Below, one piece after another: positions 32,029 through 46,573 of a stretch of DNA of 64,000 bases (the first letter of the stretch is position 1; each line of letters opens with the position of its first letter). The notes beneath the pieces were generated by a model, which worked only from the letters and a program-made list of their open reading frames with translations, did not search any database and had not been told where the DNA came from. The stretch is from NCBI RefSeq assembly GCF_000143415.4, contig NW_003314270.1:532527-596526 (forward strand), in the 5' to 3' direction. The DNA comes from Selaginella moellendorffii (Eukaryota; Streptophyta; Lycopodiopsida; Selaginellales; Selaginellaceae). The translations under genes and the position numbers were made by a program.

Positions 32029-35000
32029 CTCTCCCCCCCTTGGGAAGATCGACGTCCTCGTCGATGCATACTCCAGTCTAGAATACCGCCAAGGAAACAA
32101 CTCCATAAAAAGTTCACGGTACTCACACTATGTGAGAAATGCACCAACTTAAATGAGTTAGGGGGCAACCTCTTTGTCTAACGCGGATGTGCTACCAGCT
32201 CAGACACCTTCCGGCCGTCGCCGACAAGGAAATGACCAACGAAGTCAGCCACCCTTGCTGCTCTGGGGGTCACCCAGCTACAAAAGTGTGATATGCCCCT
32301 GCCCGCAGGAACATAGAGAGAGAAGCCAGAGGCCCCAACCCTCCTAAGCAAAGAAACCAAACCCGTCGGTAAGGTTTAGATAGACTACTGTAAACAGGCA
32401 GTTTAGAGTTGTTTACACGGTCACGCCCTTTCAACAAAATAAGGAACATCGACAGAGAGGTGGGTTATGTGACCAGTCGACAGTAACTACCCCATGACTA
32501 GAGATTTCACCATGCACACGAAGTGTCGAAGCCAGTCTGCCTATACTGGCCCAAACTCAAAGATCAATAGATGGACAATATCAAAGTCATAGACAATGAT
32601 ATTTTAGAGTCGGAATTATCAGTGAATAAATCTTATATTAGAACACAAAAGTATTCCAAGTAAGGTATTATCTGATAAACTAGTATTATAGCATAGGAAC
32701 CACCAAGATCATCATAATTGATAAACCTAGGAATCACCATCCAATAAAATTCAATAGCAAGTAGATCATCAAGGAAACTCAATGATAAAACTTAACTACC
32801 AAAAATGGCAGATAGCATGCCAAACAACTCACAAAACACAACTCAAAGAACACAAAGTATCATTGACTAACAAGCACAATGCTCGCGAATGTATCACCCG
32901 AAGGAAATAACATCCTAATCTATGAGAACTAACTCGAGCAATAATCATCAGAACAAAATGAATGTTGCAAAGCAAACAAACGCTTATTCATATCAACCAT
33001 TGCACTAGCCAATCCGGATAGATCCTAGCCAATAACACCAAGGAACTCAAGTTGCCTAAGCAAGTGTCAGCAACATCCTACTGATGTCTCAAACCCAAGA
33101 GACCAATCCAGAGCAAACCACAAAGAACATGTGGTATTGCGAAAAGCCATAAGCCATCAAAGAGAACAACTAACCATCATGAAAGATCATCAATCATCCC
33201 ATCAATAAAAAGATGCATAATCATCGTCTAAGAAGGAATCCACCATCCCGAAGAACGGCAAACCATTCTATATCAGCAATAATCAAGCAAAACTTTTTGA
33301 CAAGGATAATCAACTATCCTAGATGATAGTCAATCATCATCAATGATTGCTAAATGCAAATACTAACTTGTACATCGAAGCTAAAGAGCCAAAAATGCCT
33401 TCCCCCCAACAACTTCTAACAAATGGAACAATGAGCATAATAAACTCAAAGGACCAAAAGTTCGAAGAAGCCTATAGCCAAGTCTTGCCTAACAATGATC
33501 ACAAGTCTCGCACGAACTAACTTCAATGCTAAAGAAGAAATCATGGTAGAACCACAATATCCCCTTCAATACATCTAGAAGCTAAACTTCATAATGCGAA
33601 AGCTAATGAAGAGCATGTCTGCATCAATCCAAAAGCCAAGCATAATGAAGTTATGCTCAACAAGTGATCATCTAATTGATCCTCCATGAATCCATCTTTA
33701 GCAAGACGTAATGCACTTCATAACAAGCGCAAGACGAATCATCAATGATTGATATATCTCAATTCAAACCCAACAAGGATTCAATCACTTCAATACCAAT
33801 CACTAACACATCATCTCGTAAAGTTAGCATAGTCCACGACTAAATCACTTTTCAAGGAAAAGCCAAAGCTTAACCCTTACTAAACAATCTCATCTAGAAC
33901 ACAACTAACTCAACTTGCCACTCAGTTCATTTGAACGTCAATATAGTTGCTAACTAGCAAATGCATGAATGCCAACAACACAAAGCTAAAGCCAAATCAT
34001 CAACACTATTTTCATCAGGACTAATGAAACTCAATATCAATCCTTGGAAGGATATCTCATTTCACTCGAATCTCAATGTCAACAACATCAATGACAAGGC
34101 ATCACTTTAATGCCATCAACATCAGGACAAAGTTAGAAGAAAGCTAGAGTGAATCACCACTCAAAACTTCCTAGCAACCAAGCTAACCACAGTCGAAGAT
34201 ACCTTAGTGTGTATCCAAGACCAATCCTTCAGCAATACTCAGTTTCAGATACACATCATCAAGGAGTGATTCACCAGGTCCAAGACTCAATGAAATCCAA
34301 CACTACGGACTAAACGTAACCAAATGATATCGACAGAGGTAGAGTCGACAAGCCAACATGAAAAACTCATGTAAGTCTAACGACATGATCCTCCGCAACA
34401 CCACCCGGTAAAGCAAGCCCATCACTGCTAAATCTTCATCGAGCAAAGCAAGTGTCAACAATCCTCGAAAAAGTCTATAAGCAATCACTAGTCGCAAAGC
34501 AACTAACAATCACTCCTCAACTTGCTTTCACAAGACCCAAACACCAACTCTTATCATCAAGTTATATACTTGTCCAACATGAACGTGATACCCCAGGTAT
34601 GAGATAAAAGTTCATAGACAAGCACAAACTAAATGACTACTCGAATCCAACTCAACTGCAATAAGCTCACTAAAACATTTAGCCACTAGCTCTGAGCATG
34701 CTTTGAAGAGGCTAGCTATGCGATCAACACTCAGTCGAAACTAAAGTGAAGACCATAAGATGGACTCATATCGGTACACAACCTCCTCATAGACAAAGCT
34801 ATAGTACGGGTATCAACATCGCAACCTCAAACAACTAAATTGGACATCACCATCCTCAGCCAAGGTGCAGGGCCACCAAGACCAAGTCAAGATCAGTGAG
34901 AGCTCATTACTCTCATAGAGTCTAACAAAATGCAAGGTGCAACCTGCCACCAAGCATAACGCTACAAAAGAAAGGTACAAGGGTCACCTTTCTGAGAAAA

Positions 35001-36892
35001 GTGCAACAACAACTTTCCTATATCAACTCTAGACTCTATCCAACTCAATTGTTTTAGCCCCAAAAGTCAGCATCCCTTTCGGGCCGCATTATACAAACTA
35101 CCTATCAAGGTCTAAGTTAACCGAAGTCAACTCCAACCCCTTCACTAGTTTGTACTGGCCTTCGAAAACGGAATGGTTTTCGGACAAAATGATCAATAGA
35201 TCAACCATTGGAAAAGTCTAAGAAAATTTGTGGAAAATTTCCCATCCTAGAGAAAGAATGACTCTCAGTCCAGGATTGCAAACTTTCAAGACTCAACCAA
35301 CTTCCTCCTACCAACAACTTCACATAGGCTCACCTCAACACAAATTCTCATGATCCAACAACATGCTTAAGCATCAAACATCTTTGCCCATATAACCGAC
35401 ATCCAACACTGACATCTGCAAAGTGCAAAATGAACATCCAAGGCTTGATCACGAAGACCACATCTTCGGATATCCATATTGCACTAACACTCTTCTTCAA
35501 TCACCTTCAAGATCCAATGTGAAGCCAAAACACTAACAAGAAAAATGACATGGAAAAATCAAGGTCCAAGGAAAATTCCTCATCACTTGAAATAACAATG
35601 CCACTTCCGCTAACACAAGTGTTAGTGATGTCAATGCCTCAACTCCACATCTTCTCCATCCAACAATCTACTCCAAGTGCTAACGGATCAACCGACAAGC
35701 TATAGCAAATGAATGCTACAACCCTTTTCTAACACTTTAGTGGGCAAACTTAAGGAAACAAGGTACCAACTTAAGCTTAGCATAATGGACCACTATAGAG
35801 AATCCAGTCAAAGCTACTACAATGCTACTTTGTGCAAGTAGCCTAGCTTCTCCATCAACCACTTTGGGGTTGACCCAAGCAACTTCGTAAATGCATTACT
35901 CTTTATCACATGGATATGATATAAGCATCACAATGACTTGATCATCAATTGAGTAACGCAATGAGCAATGCCTATGTCATTACTTCAAACGTTTATGTGA
36001 GTATCAAATGCCAACTCGATTCGACAAAATGCAATATAAATGCCACACTCCACCAATAGAGGTTTACGACACCCAACACCACTAACTTTTGTTCACAACA
36101 CGGACAAGCTCATGCCACTCTCTTTCCGACCAAACTCAACACTAATCCAACACCAAGCTACTCAAGGAGCAATAGCAAGGTTCCCCGGAAAAGAATTGAG
36201 CATTGCAACCCAAGTCTTTCAATAGCGAGTCTAGACAAAATGGTTTAGTGTTTCACCACTATCCATCCCATAACTCACCATAGGATACCACCACTTCCAA
36301 CATGCATCAAGGTAGGGACTCTTGATTGCATAATGTGAACACGAGCAATGAGTCACACCTCGTTGCAAATCATCTCTCCAAGAAGAGAACATGATTTACG
36401 TCTTTGATCCTCCATCCCTGAAAACTCTCTTTTCGGTCTCATCTTTGACTAAACCTCAAGCTTGCTTTCGCACTGCCTTCAGTTCAATCGAAGAAAAGTT
36501 TATGAGAGAGCACGGCAATGATTACTTGAACCAATAGACTATTCCCTACAATCTTGATTAATCCACTTATAATCATGCCTAGGAAGGATCCACTAGTGCC
36601 GTGCTAAATAGCTACGGACCAGCCTATTTGCCACTCATAACAAACCCAGGTAGGTTTGCTTTCACCCATGGTACAAGGAATAACTCACGGAACCACTAAT
36701 AGGCTAACATTAATCTTGCCAACTCAAAGCGTAACCTCGAGTTGCTAATGTGCCTCACTCATGAGCCCAAGCTCAAACTCGTGTGAACAGAACATCTCCA
36801 ATCCATCCTATGAGCCCAAGCGCAAGCTCACATCATAAGGTACAAAAAGGTAACCAAACCTATCCCAAGGTTTGGTTATCTCTGATACCAAA

Positions 36893-38052
36893 TGTAGCGC
36901 ACGTGGTTTTGACCCTTTATCCTATGGTGATTTACCATAGGATAACACCACGAAGTGGAACCTAAACCCTCTTTGTGCCACGTGACAGATGCCACGTGTC
37001 ATATACCACGTGTCCATGCCACGTGTCCATAGGAACCCGAGGTTCAGGGCCTTGGGCCACTGAACGAAGGAACGGTGCCAAACTCCCAATTATGGAGCCA
37101 AGGAGTGACGGAACCGAACCACGGAGCAAATCTCGAGCATATAGCCCAAGGAGCGAAGGGACAGGGGCCCGGAGCGACTTGGAACAGTCCTGGAGCAACC
37201 TGCTTCCCAATGCCAGGACCAGCATGCAAAACGGAGCCAAACGGAGTCTGGCGCTATTTTGGCATACCGGTGGCCTAACGCGAGGATATGGGTACTCCAC
37301 CAACTAGCATGGAATGGAACTTGGGCTTAGACCCAAGCCGGACGCAGAACAAGGACAGGCACGCAAGCGGGAGCTAGACTATGCCTCAGGTTGGTCGGCC
37401 ATGCCCGACCTACCCACTATCCCTACTATACATTTGGAACCCCCCAAGGCCCCCCCCCCCCCCCCCCCCCTTGAGGAACACACGCTTTGGGCTTTCACCC
37501 CAAGCCTCCCTTAGTATCAGGAGTTAGTCTTTAGAACAAGCTTGAAACTTACTAAATATGGAATGTCCTTAGAATGCGAATTTGGACACGGGACGAACAC
37601 CATTGTGTTCAGATTGATCTCTACATTCCGTAGATATGCCAAATGAGCAAATCTGGACACTTTCCATAAATAGCATTTGGGACCGAAATGAGACTAACAC
37701 AAAGGGCATGATAGCGAGGGTGTTTGGCAGACACGGTAAGCTATCATCTAGCGATATTGAGGGACCAAGCTTAATATCGCGGGGGTTCCCAACACTAGCA
37801 AGTGCAAGTCAACATCATGAGTTTCTCATCACCGTGTCAAGTCTGCTTGACTAAATGACAACTTAGGATTTCCTTCCTTAGTGCCCTTCCGGTCTAAGTG
37901 CACATGTGATGACCAGTTTCTCAACTAGCTTAGGCGGAGACTAATAACGGGTCCAGCAATACCGACCTCCTGCCATCGTGGCAGTAAGGTAAGAGTGTCC
38001 GTAAGGACTAGCCGACAAGTAACTTTCGATACCTGAAGTCACATTCGCGACA
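36893..38052 (-). repeat. Family I LTR of D (5' in element sense)
   Basis: 1,160 bp. It is preceded by the reverse-oriented Met-tRNA-type primer site and followed by the CTCGG duplication. Confidence 0.9.
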
Positions 38053-38503
38053 CTCGGCCAGATGATTTTCCCAAGATGGTCCTGGAAGAACAAGCCATCC
38101 AGCCTGAGCAGCCTATGGAAGAAATGCAGAAGGGGGATGAGGAGCCAGAGAAAGATAATGAGCAGGAAGAGCAGAAGGACGAAAAGGAGGACAAAGAAGA
38201 GGAGGACGAAGAGGACTTGGATGGTCCTCACAATGGTGACGATCACAATAACGACGACGACGATGATGACGACGATGGCCAGCTTGAGATGGCCAAAGAG
38301 CAGTGGAGGAAGGTCATACAAGACAAACCATCAGGTAAATAATAGTACATCCATTCCTAACCTTTTATCATTTCTAACATTGTCCATGTAGGTCGCAAAG
38401 AAAATGGTAAGTAGAGATTATTCAGTTGAATTAAGATACAAACTCTAGCCTTTAGTGTCGAGGAAGGATAGTCCCATGCAAGGGTCGAAACGTATGTCCA
38501 ATC
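38053..38503 (+). pseudogene. Exons 7 (end), 8 and 9 (start): acidic region of the broken gene
   Basis: The frame resumes at 38058 and encodes a very acidic stretch (about residues 20-75 of this part) rich in Glu, Lys and then a run of Asp, likely disordered. It ends at a phase-1 splice site (38334/38335). A 57-bp intron (38335-38391), a 15-nt micro-exon (38392-38406) and a 49-bp intron (38407-38455) follow. Choosing the second of two AGs (38455) keeps the frame into exon 9 (38456-38503). Exon 9 is interrupted inside an Asn codon by element A. None of these introns has the 22-bp palindrome. Confidence 0.7.
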
Positions 38504-39648
38504 TGTCGCGAATGTGACTTCGGGTATCGAAAGTTACTTGTCGGCTAGTCCTTACGGACACTCTTACCTTACTGCCACGATGGCAGGAGGTCGGTATTGT
38601 TGGACCCGTTATCAGTTTCCCACTTGANNNNNNNNNNNNNNNNNNNNNNNNNNNNNNNNNNNNNNNNNNNNNNNNNNNNNNNNNNNNNNNNNNNNNNNNN
38701 NNNNNNNNNNNNNNNNNNNNNNNNNNNNNNNNNNNNNNNNTGGCTTGCACTTGCTAGTATCAAGAACCCCCGCGATATTGAGATTGGTCCCTCAACATCG
38801 CTACATGATAGCTTACCGTGTCTGCCAAACACCCTCGCTATCATGCCCTTTGTGTTAGTCTCATTTTGGTCCCAAATGCTATTTATGGAAAGTGTCCAGA
38901 TTTGCTCATTTGGCATATCTACGGAATGTAGAGATTGGCCTGAACACAATGGTGTTTGTCCCGTGTCCAAATTCGCAATCTAAGGACATTCCATATTTAG
39001 TAAGTTTCGAGCTTGTCCCAGAGACTAACTCTTGATACTAAGGGAGGCTTGGGGTGAAAGCCCAAAGCGTGTGTTCCTCAAGGGGGGGGGGCTATGGGGG
39101 GTTCCAAATGTATAGTAGGGATAGTGGGTAGGTCGGGCATGGCCGACCAACCTGAGGCATAGTCTAGCTCCCGCTTGCGTGCCTGTCCTTGTTCTGCGTC
39201 CGGCTTGGGTCTAAGCCCAAGTTCCATTCCATGCTAGTTGGTGGAGTACCCATATCCTCGCGTTAGGCCACCGGTATGCCGAAATAGCGCCAGACTCCGT
39301 TTGGCTCCGTTTTGCGTGCTGGTCCTGGCATTGGGATGCTGGTTGCTCTAGGACTGTTCCAAGTCGCTCCGGGCCCCTGTCCCTTCACTCCTTGGGCTAT
39401 ATGCTCGGGAGTTGCTCCGTGGTCCGGTTCCATCACTCCTTGGCGTCACGCTTGGGAGTTTGGCACCGTTCCTTCGTTCAGTGGCCCAAGGCCCTGAACC
39501 TCGGGTTACTATGGACACGTGGCACGGACACGTGGTATGTGACACGTGGCATTTGTCACGTGGCACAAAGAGGGTTTAGGTTCCGCTTCGTGGTGTTATC
39601 CTATGGTAAATCACCATAGGATAAAGGGTCAAAACCACGTGCGCTACA
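38504..39648 (+). repeat. 5' LTR of A, with assembly gap
   Basis: The LTR is broken by 113 N (38628-38740). The flanks line up with the 3' LTR at a constant offset of 13,621, so the gap length equals the missing sequence exactly. Confidence 0.95.
38628..38740. other. Run of N (113 bases)
   Basis: Unresolved bases inside the 5' LTR of A, corresponding to 52249-52361 of the 3' LTR. Confidence 0.99.
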
Positions 39649-40776
39649 TTTGGTATCAGAGGATGAGTCTCAGCGAGTACTATTCAATGAGATTGGGCAA
39701 CTAGTCTTGTTGCATACGCAGAGATGAAAACGATGATCCGAGTGGGTACACGTTTGGGTGCAAAGGCTTCGCAATTGGTTCCTTGGGTATGGATATTGTT
39801 ACCTTGTTGTACCTTATGATGTGAGCTTGCGCTTGGGCTCATAGGATGGTTTGGAGATGTTCCGTTTGCACGAGTTTGAGCTTGAGCTCGTGAGTGAGGC
39901 ACATTAGCAACTTGAGGTTACACTTTGAGTTGGCAGGATTAATGTAAGCCTATCGATGGTTCCAGTGGTTCTGTAAGTTGTTCCATGTACCGTGAGTGAA
40001 AGCAAACCTCCCTGGGTTTGCTATGAGTGGCAAATAGGCTGGTCCGTAGCTGTTTAGCACGGCACTAGTGGATCCTTCCTGGGTATGATTATAAGTGGAT
40101 CAATCAAGACTGTAGGGAATAGTCTATTGGTTCAAGTAATCATTGCCGTGCTCTCTCATAAACTTTTCTTGGGTTGAACTGAAGGCAGTGCGAAAGCAAG
40201 CTTGAGGTTTGGTCAAAGATGAGACCGAAAAGAGAGTCATCGGGGACGGAGGATCAAATACGTAAATCATTTTCTCTTCTTGGAGAAATGATTTGCAACG
40301 AGGTGTTAACTCATTGCTTGTGTTCACATTATGCAATCAAGAGTCCCTACCTTGATGCATGTTGGAAGTGATGGTCTTACAAGTGGTGAGTTATGGGATG
40401 GATAGTGGTGAAACACTAAACCATTTTTGTCTAGACTCGCTATTGGAAGACTTGGGTTGCAATGCTCAATTCTTTTCTGGGGAACCTTGCTATTGCTCCT
40501 TGAGTAGCTTGGTGTTGGATTAGTGTTGAGTTTGGTCGGAAAGAGAGTGGCATGAGCTTGTCCGTGTTGTGAACAAAAGTTAGTGGTGTTGGGTGTTGTA
40601 AATCTCTATCGGTGGAGTGTGGCATTTATGTTGCATTTTGTCGAATCGAGTTGGCATTTGATACTCACATAAACGTTTGAAGTAATGACATAAGCCTTGC
40701 TCATTGCGTTACTCAATTGATGATCAAGACATTGTGATTTATATCATATCCATGTGATAATGAGCAATGTGTTTAC

Positions 40777-42481
40777 TGTAAGCGACTAAATTTTCCATTC
40801 TACTTTAGTCACTTAACCACACCTCCGACCACTTGGAGGAGTCTCATTCACAACCTCCATCAGTCCAATTCAGGACTTGGGACTTGCTAGCCCCAAGAAT
40901 GGCATCCATGCCACTCCACACTTGCACCTGGTCTAAGTGCTCCACGTGTCCGGTCTTGAGACCGACACCCAAAGGTACCACTGACATCTCGGCCCGTTAC
41001 GCTAAGGCCATGCCCATTCACCTTTGCTGCACTAGTGGTTCAACACCACTTGCATCACCACCTCGTCTCTCCAAGACTGGGCCATGTGTCCACGAGTGGT
41101 CATCCTAGATCCACTCCTTAGCATCCTTAGGATGCCCACAGACCTGGGGAATTGCCTTCCCCAAAGTCCCTTTGTCAGTTCCTACCAAGTCCCTTTCTGC
41201 CCCTGGCCGTGTTTGCCAACACTGCCACTGGATCGAGGCCCACAGGCCCGACCACTAAGTCCCACGGTCCTCTGGGACTTCCTCACCACATGACTGTGTC
41301 CTTGGTCACTACCCCAGAGGACTGCTCCTCTTCCTTTCCCCAGTCTGGGCCTTTGGGACAACATTTCGGAACACCGTGGCCTTACGCGAGCCACCTGGGT
41401 ACTCTCCCCACCTATCGCCTTTAGGTGCTCTAGCCATGGGCTTAGAGCGGGTTCCGTTGAGCCACGCCTGGTATCCAAGTAGGTAGTGCCACCCACACTT
41501 GGACTGGGAGCATCGGCCAGTCGATCTCCCGGGGGAACTAGAGCCGGCTCTTGAACACTTCACCAAGCTACCCCGCTTGTCGGTCTGTGTTCACTCTAGT
41601 CTTGGACTTCCCAGTGGGCAGCTCATCACCCAACACTGGGTCTGGCCTTCCTGGGCCAAACTGGCCTTTCCTGGCCAAACTGGCTCCACTACAGTCCTCC
41701 CCCTTACTATACTTTTGGGGCTCACCAAACCCCCCAGGGTCTGGGAGACGAACGCTTTGGGCTTTCACCCTCTCAGGCTCCGGACTCGGACTCGGACTCG
41801 GACTCGGACTCGGACTCAGATTCGGACTCGGACTCGGGCTCGGGCTCGGTCTCGGCCTCGGCCTCGGTCTCGGTCTCGGTCCCGATCTCGGTCTCGGTCT
41901 TGGTCTCGGTCCCGGTCTCGGTCCCGGTCTCGGTCTCGACTTCGGACTCCATCTCGGACTCCATCTCGGACTCCATCTCGGACTCCATCTCGGGTCCATC
42001 TCGGGTCCATCTCGGACTCCATCTCGGGTCCATCTCGGACTCCATCTCGGACTCCATCTCGGACTCCATCTCGGGTCCATCTCGGACTCCATCTCGGCGT
42101 CCATCTCGGGTCCATCTCGGACTCCATCTCGGACTCCATTTCAGGTCCATCTCGGGTCCACCTCGGACTCCATCTCGGACTCCACTTCGGACTCCAACTC
42201 GAGTCCATCTCGGACTCCACTTCGGACTCCAACTCGAGTCCATCTCGGACACTCCCACGTGTCATGTGTTGGTCCTTTTGGGTCCCTTTTTGGAGCCTCG
42301 CCTTTTGCTCGCTTCGTGCTCGTTCCTCGAGCACTTCGTTGGGAGTTCCACTCCCGCTCTTGACTTTTCAAGTCGGAGCTCTTGGTCCAAACGTGTTACG
42401 CTCGTTTGGCTCTCGCTTCGGCCACTACCATGTGGCGCCCTTCCGGCTCCACTTTGGGGCCTAGGGATTTTGTGTCTCACA
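40777..42481 (-). repeat. Family II LTR of B (3' in element sense)
   Basis: 1,705 bp, with a hexamer-derived array at about 41780-42250. Confidence 0.92.
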
Positions 42482-45400
42482 ACTCCACCACCCATAGACG
42501 AAGTTCGATGTCCTCATCGAACGGTAAACCATTTTATAAAGTAACACTCACATGTGTTACCATTTCCATCCTTGGCCCCTAGCCAATATTTGTCAATGGT
42601 TTGACATTGAAGGCTCACCATGCCTTCTCCATATTCGTCAATGGTTCGACACCAAAGGCTCACCATGCCTTGCCCATCCTCTAAGGAGGATAGTCTCTCC
42701 AGCTTAGAGACTCACTTGACCACCTGGGGTGGTTTGCTCCTTTTTATTGGTTCAGTTCTCGCTAAACCCGTTAGAGACCCTTCTCTAAGTCAGTCCCACT
42801 ACTCCTTCTCGAGTAGTCTCGATTTCCATCGATATAACCTTTGCACTTTGGGAACTTTGAATTTTGACTTCTTGGAGTCAATTTCCTAGGTGTCTCCGAC
42901 ACCTTGCCTTGCACCTTTTGTGCAACTCCACTTCCCATCCTAGGAAGTTCTCTACTCGAGGGCACCATCATCCTCTCTTTTATTTCGTGCCAAAGTTCCA
43001 GTTATCATACTTTGTGCTAGGGCTGTTCATGGCCCTATCATTTGGCTACCTTACCGCTCCCTCCCTTGGAGCTTCCACTTTCACCAAATCGGAGCATTTC
43101 GGAATCCCTCCTTGGAAACACACTTCCTTTCCCGCAACTTGTTAGCGTCCAACACATTAGTGTTCCTCGCCTAACTTTGTCACTTGGATTCCTTCCAAAG
43201 GATTCCACGGCCCTATCTTGGCCACTCATCTTTTGCTCCTATCCGTTGATTGTTGCACCAAGCAACATCGAATCTCTACCTCCCTCCTTGAGGTATTGTT
43301 TCGGTTCCATAGCAAAGACTCTTCTTTGCCAAGTCCGGAGGACGTTCACCCCTAGTACGTCTCTTTAGCATCTTCTGCTATGGGCTCTATCCACGGCCCA
43401 ACTTCGTGACCCTCCCATGGGTCTTTTATAGAGACTACTTTCCTCGGACTCACTATGCCATCGCACGGACATAGTTTATTTCCCTTAGGTGCTCTTCCCA
43501 CTTGGTTATCACGACCAAGCCACACCACCTTAAACAGTTCAATTTCAACATTTTGAACTAGGAACTTCATTCCTTAGCCAACCAAGGACCTTGTCCTTTT
43601 CTGGCCATAAGATCACCTAGTGATCTCACCTTGGCACCTTAACAGAGTTGCCAAGAGGTACTTGGTTTTCTAGACCTCCAAGTTGTTGACTATAACCCCG
43701 GGGGCATCCCCCACACTTGGCGGTGCACCCAAGCTAGCCCTTATGGCCAAGGGTTCATAGCAACTGAGATTAGGTGTCCCCATCTCACTCACCACGACCT
43801 TGGTGCCACTTGCACCAAAGTGTTCAAGTTAGATATGCTGAGCTTTCACACTAAGCAATCTAACCGTGCATCACGACTCCGAGGCATCCCTCGCTTGGCG
43901 GTGTGCCCAAACCAGTCTCCCCACTGAGAGTCCATGACCACCGAAATATGAGTGTCCTCATATTCCAAACCATCACCACGCCCTAGTGATTTGGGACTCG
44001 AACCCAAGCACTAGAGGGTCGGGACTCGAACCCAACCTCCGTATATGCATCTACGGACGGCATCACCCTAGATGCCTGGCGTGACTCCCCACGCCGGTGC
44101 ACCAACTTATTTTTAAAGCGCGCTACAGATCACAGCTTAGGAACCTAGTTCCTCCACACTGCCAAGTCCTCTCACTTGACATGTCTGTGATCATGCATGG
44201 ACTCCTCCATGCTCGGCCCCATGGCCCACCCTTTTTGAAGTTATCACCTTCAACTAGGGTCTTTGTTCCCCCGACGTGCCAATCTCACTTGGCAAGTCCT
44301 CCGACCATTGTAACATGGTTCCTGCATAAGCGTGAAAGTCCTTGACCATCGACTTTCGTTCAAAGCCCTCTCTTTGAACACTCGGGAACTACTTCCCTAA
44401 CCTTGATAACCTTGCCTCATGGCAAGCTTCAAGACCACGCTTCTGCTGCGCCACTCTGATTTCGCGCGTTCCATGAACCATTTACACTTGGCCTTTCTAG
44501 GTACTACGCTACCTAGAATCGTCTTTGGGAACCTTGAAGGAACTCTGTCCCTCAACTTGCTAAAGCCTCCCCTTTCGCAAGCTTTATAGTTGCCATATAG
44601 TCTAACATGGACAATTCCATATTTTAGACTCTCCATGGCATCACGGTTGCTAGCAACAACATCCTCGAGCACCCTCTTGCTTCTCCACTCCCAACTTTCA
44701 TAACCACTGTTGGATATGTCCTTTGATTTCTATGGTTCAGTTCCATCCCAATACTACTTGCCTTTGGCTTCACACCTTTCCTTCGGTCATTCTCCTCCAG
44801 ACCAGGAGGATAGCTTTGCACTTTCTGTCATGCCTTAGCAAGTATTCTTAGGGATGAACCTACCCAATAGCCCAGGGAGTGGTTCCTCAATCCGGGTATG
44901 CTCACCTTATAATCCCACACACTGGGATTACATTTGTTGCTTATGGGCCTTTACATGCCCATCACTAGCCTTGCAAAATTCCATTTTTGGCTTTGTCCAA
45001 CTTGGGTAGACAGTCCTCTCCTGTCTCCGCAACCTTGGACATTTGGATAGCACCTTCTATCCATCATTCGCTAGGGACTTAGTCCCTTGGGCTTTATCCA
45101 TTGCCCTCGCGATATCAAACACCACCTTCTGGTGTTCTAGAGTGTTCGGGTGTCCCAATGATGGCTTTCTTGACAATGAGTATTTCCTTTTATGACATTG
45201 ACTTACTATATCGCAACATAAGAAACTTATCCCCCGTAAGGGTATATCCGACTTCCCTATACTAGAAGTCTTGGGTAGCTACCTTCTACCCGTTTAATCA
45301 GTTATTTTGCACCTCTTGCTTAGTTGCCTCATAGTTGTCAAGTCCTACAACTCATTGCTTGGTGCTTTCACACCTCCATCACTATCTGGGTCACCACACT

Positions 45401-46573
45401 CCAACTGCATGCTCTGCAGCTTAGGCTATGCCATTCCCATTTCCATTGGGATTCCTTTGGCAAGGGGTTCTCATGAACCCACCAACATAGCCTCAAGGTA
45501 TCACACCTTGGCACATTTGGTGTCTCCACACCATCGGCTCCACGAGCCTACCTCTATGACATTTCCCTTCGTGTCTAAGTCTTCGCCAAGACCAACACCG
45601 CTCTTTCTCATGCCAACCATCTGTTAGCACTGCCCCATAGAGGTCACACACAACTTTATGTCAAAGTTGTTTTCTTCTGGGAACACCTTTCCCATAACTT
45701 TAGCATGGCACATTGCCATCGATGAGATACTCTCTGTTCTCATCCTTGGATCCTATGATCCCCCCCCATCCTTTGTGGGGTACAATGCACCTCAGTCCAA
45801 ATGCTTCTATCAGTCCTTTTAGGACCATCCCTTGACTCTACTTGAGTCGTCTAGCAGTTTTGGACTTGGTTAATCCACCGACCCGTAAGGTCCTACTTGT
45901 GAGGCACTAGCTCACTGGAATACACATCTTGCATTCCGGTCCTACTCAAAAGGACTATTTTCACAAGTGTTACTCCGACACTTGATTTTGTTCTCTGGGG
46001 GCAACCTTTGCCCCTTAGGACTACTTGTCCATGTGATGAGAATACCAACTCATCCACTTAATACACCCCCAACTCCTTGGGTTGTTCCAGCATTTATTAG
46101 AGGTAGCCCCGGCTACCATTTCAAGGACTTGAGTCCTCTTCCGTATTTGACCTTCCACGGTCATTACCTTTGGTCTCACATTCATGAGCACCAACCTCAA
46201 CTATATGAGGATAATCTTGTGACTCCTTTATTATTTTGGAGTCTCTATCTTTCCCGTGATCCCAACTTTAGTTGTTTACCACAACAACCTTAGCCAATTT
46301 GCTGAGACAAATGCTTATCCGGATCACATCCTCAACTCAATGAGGAAAACCTTGCACTGTTCCCAAGATCCCAAAGTCGTTCCATTATTGGCCCTTTTCT
46401 ATCCACCACCTCGTCTACAAGTTCACACATGAACTGTAATAGAGAGCCATGTCTTCCCGACTTGCTACTCCTCAAGGATAGGCCCACTCCTCGGACCTTC
46501 CGATGCCAACACTAGTGGTGATATACTTGAGCACCAATAAAAGTCGGACTAAGGAACAGCTCCGATACCAAAT

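Larger units (their letters stand above)
30864..38052 (-). mobile_element. Element D: non-coding family I LTR retrotransposon, reversed
   Basis: The complete 7.2-kb element has LTRs 30864-32028 and 36893-38052 and CTCGG duplications at 30859-30863 and 38053-38057. The primer site on the minus strand is at 36880-36890 and the purine tract at 32029-32043. The internal region (32029-36892) has no protein domains. The two LTRs differ at a few percent of positions, including a changed segment near 31360-31400 and a variable poly-C run, so D is among the older insertions in this gene. Confidence 0.92.

Noticed and set aside
40901-40916. ATGGCATCCATGCCA in family II LTRs as another copy of the gene's 22-bp palindrome
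   Set aside because: It is a 15-bp palindrome lacking the GGCC-like centre and the 22-bp length, so probably coincidental.
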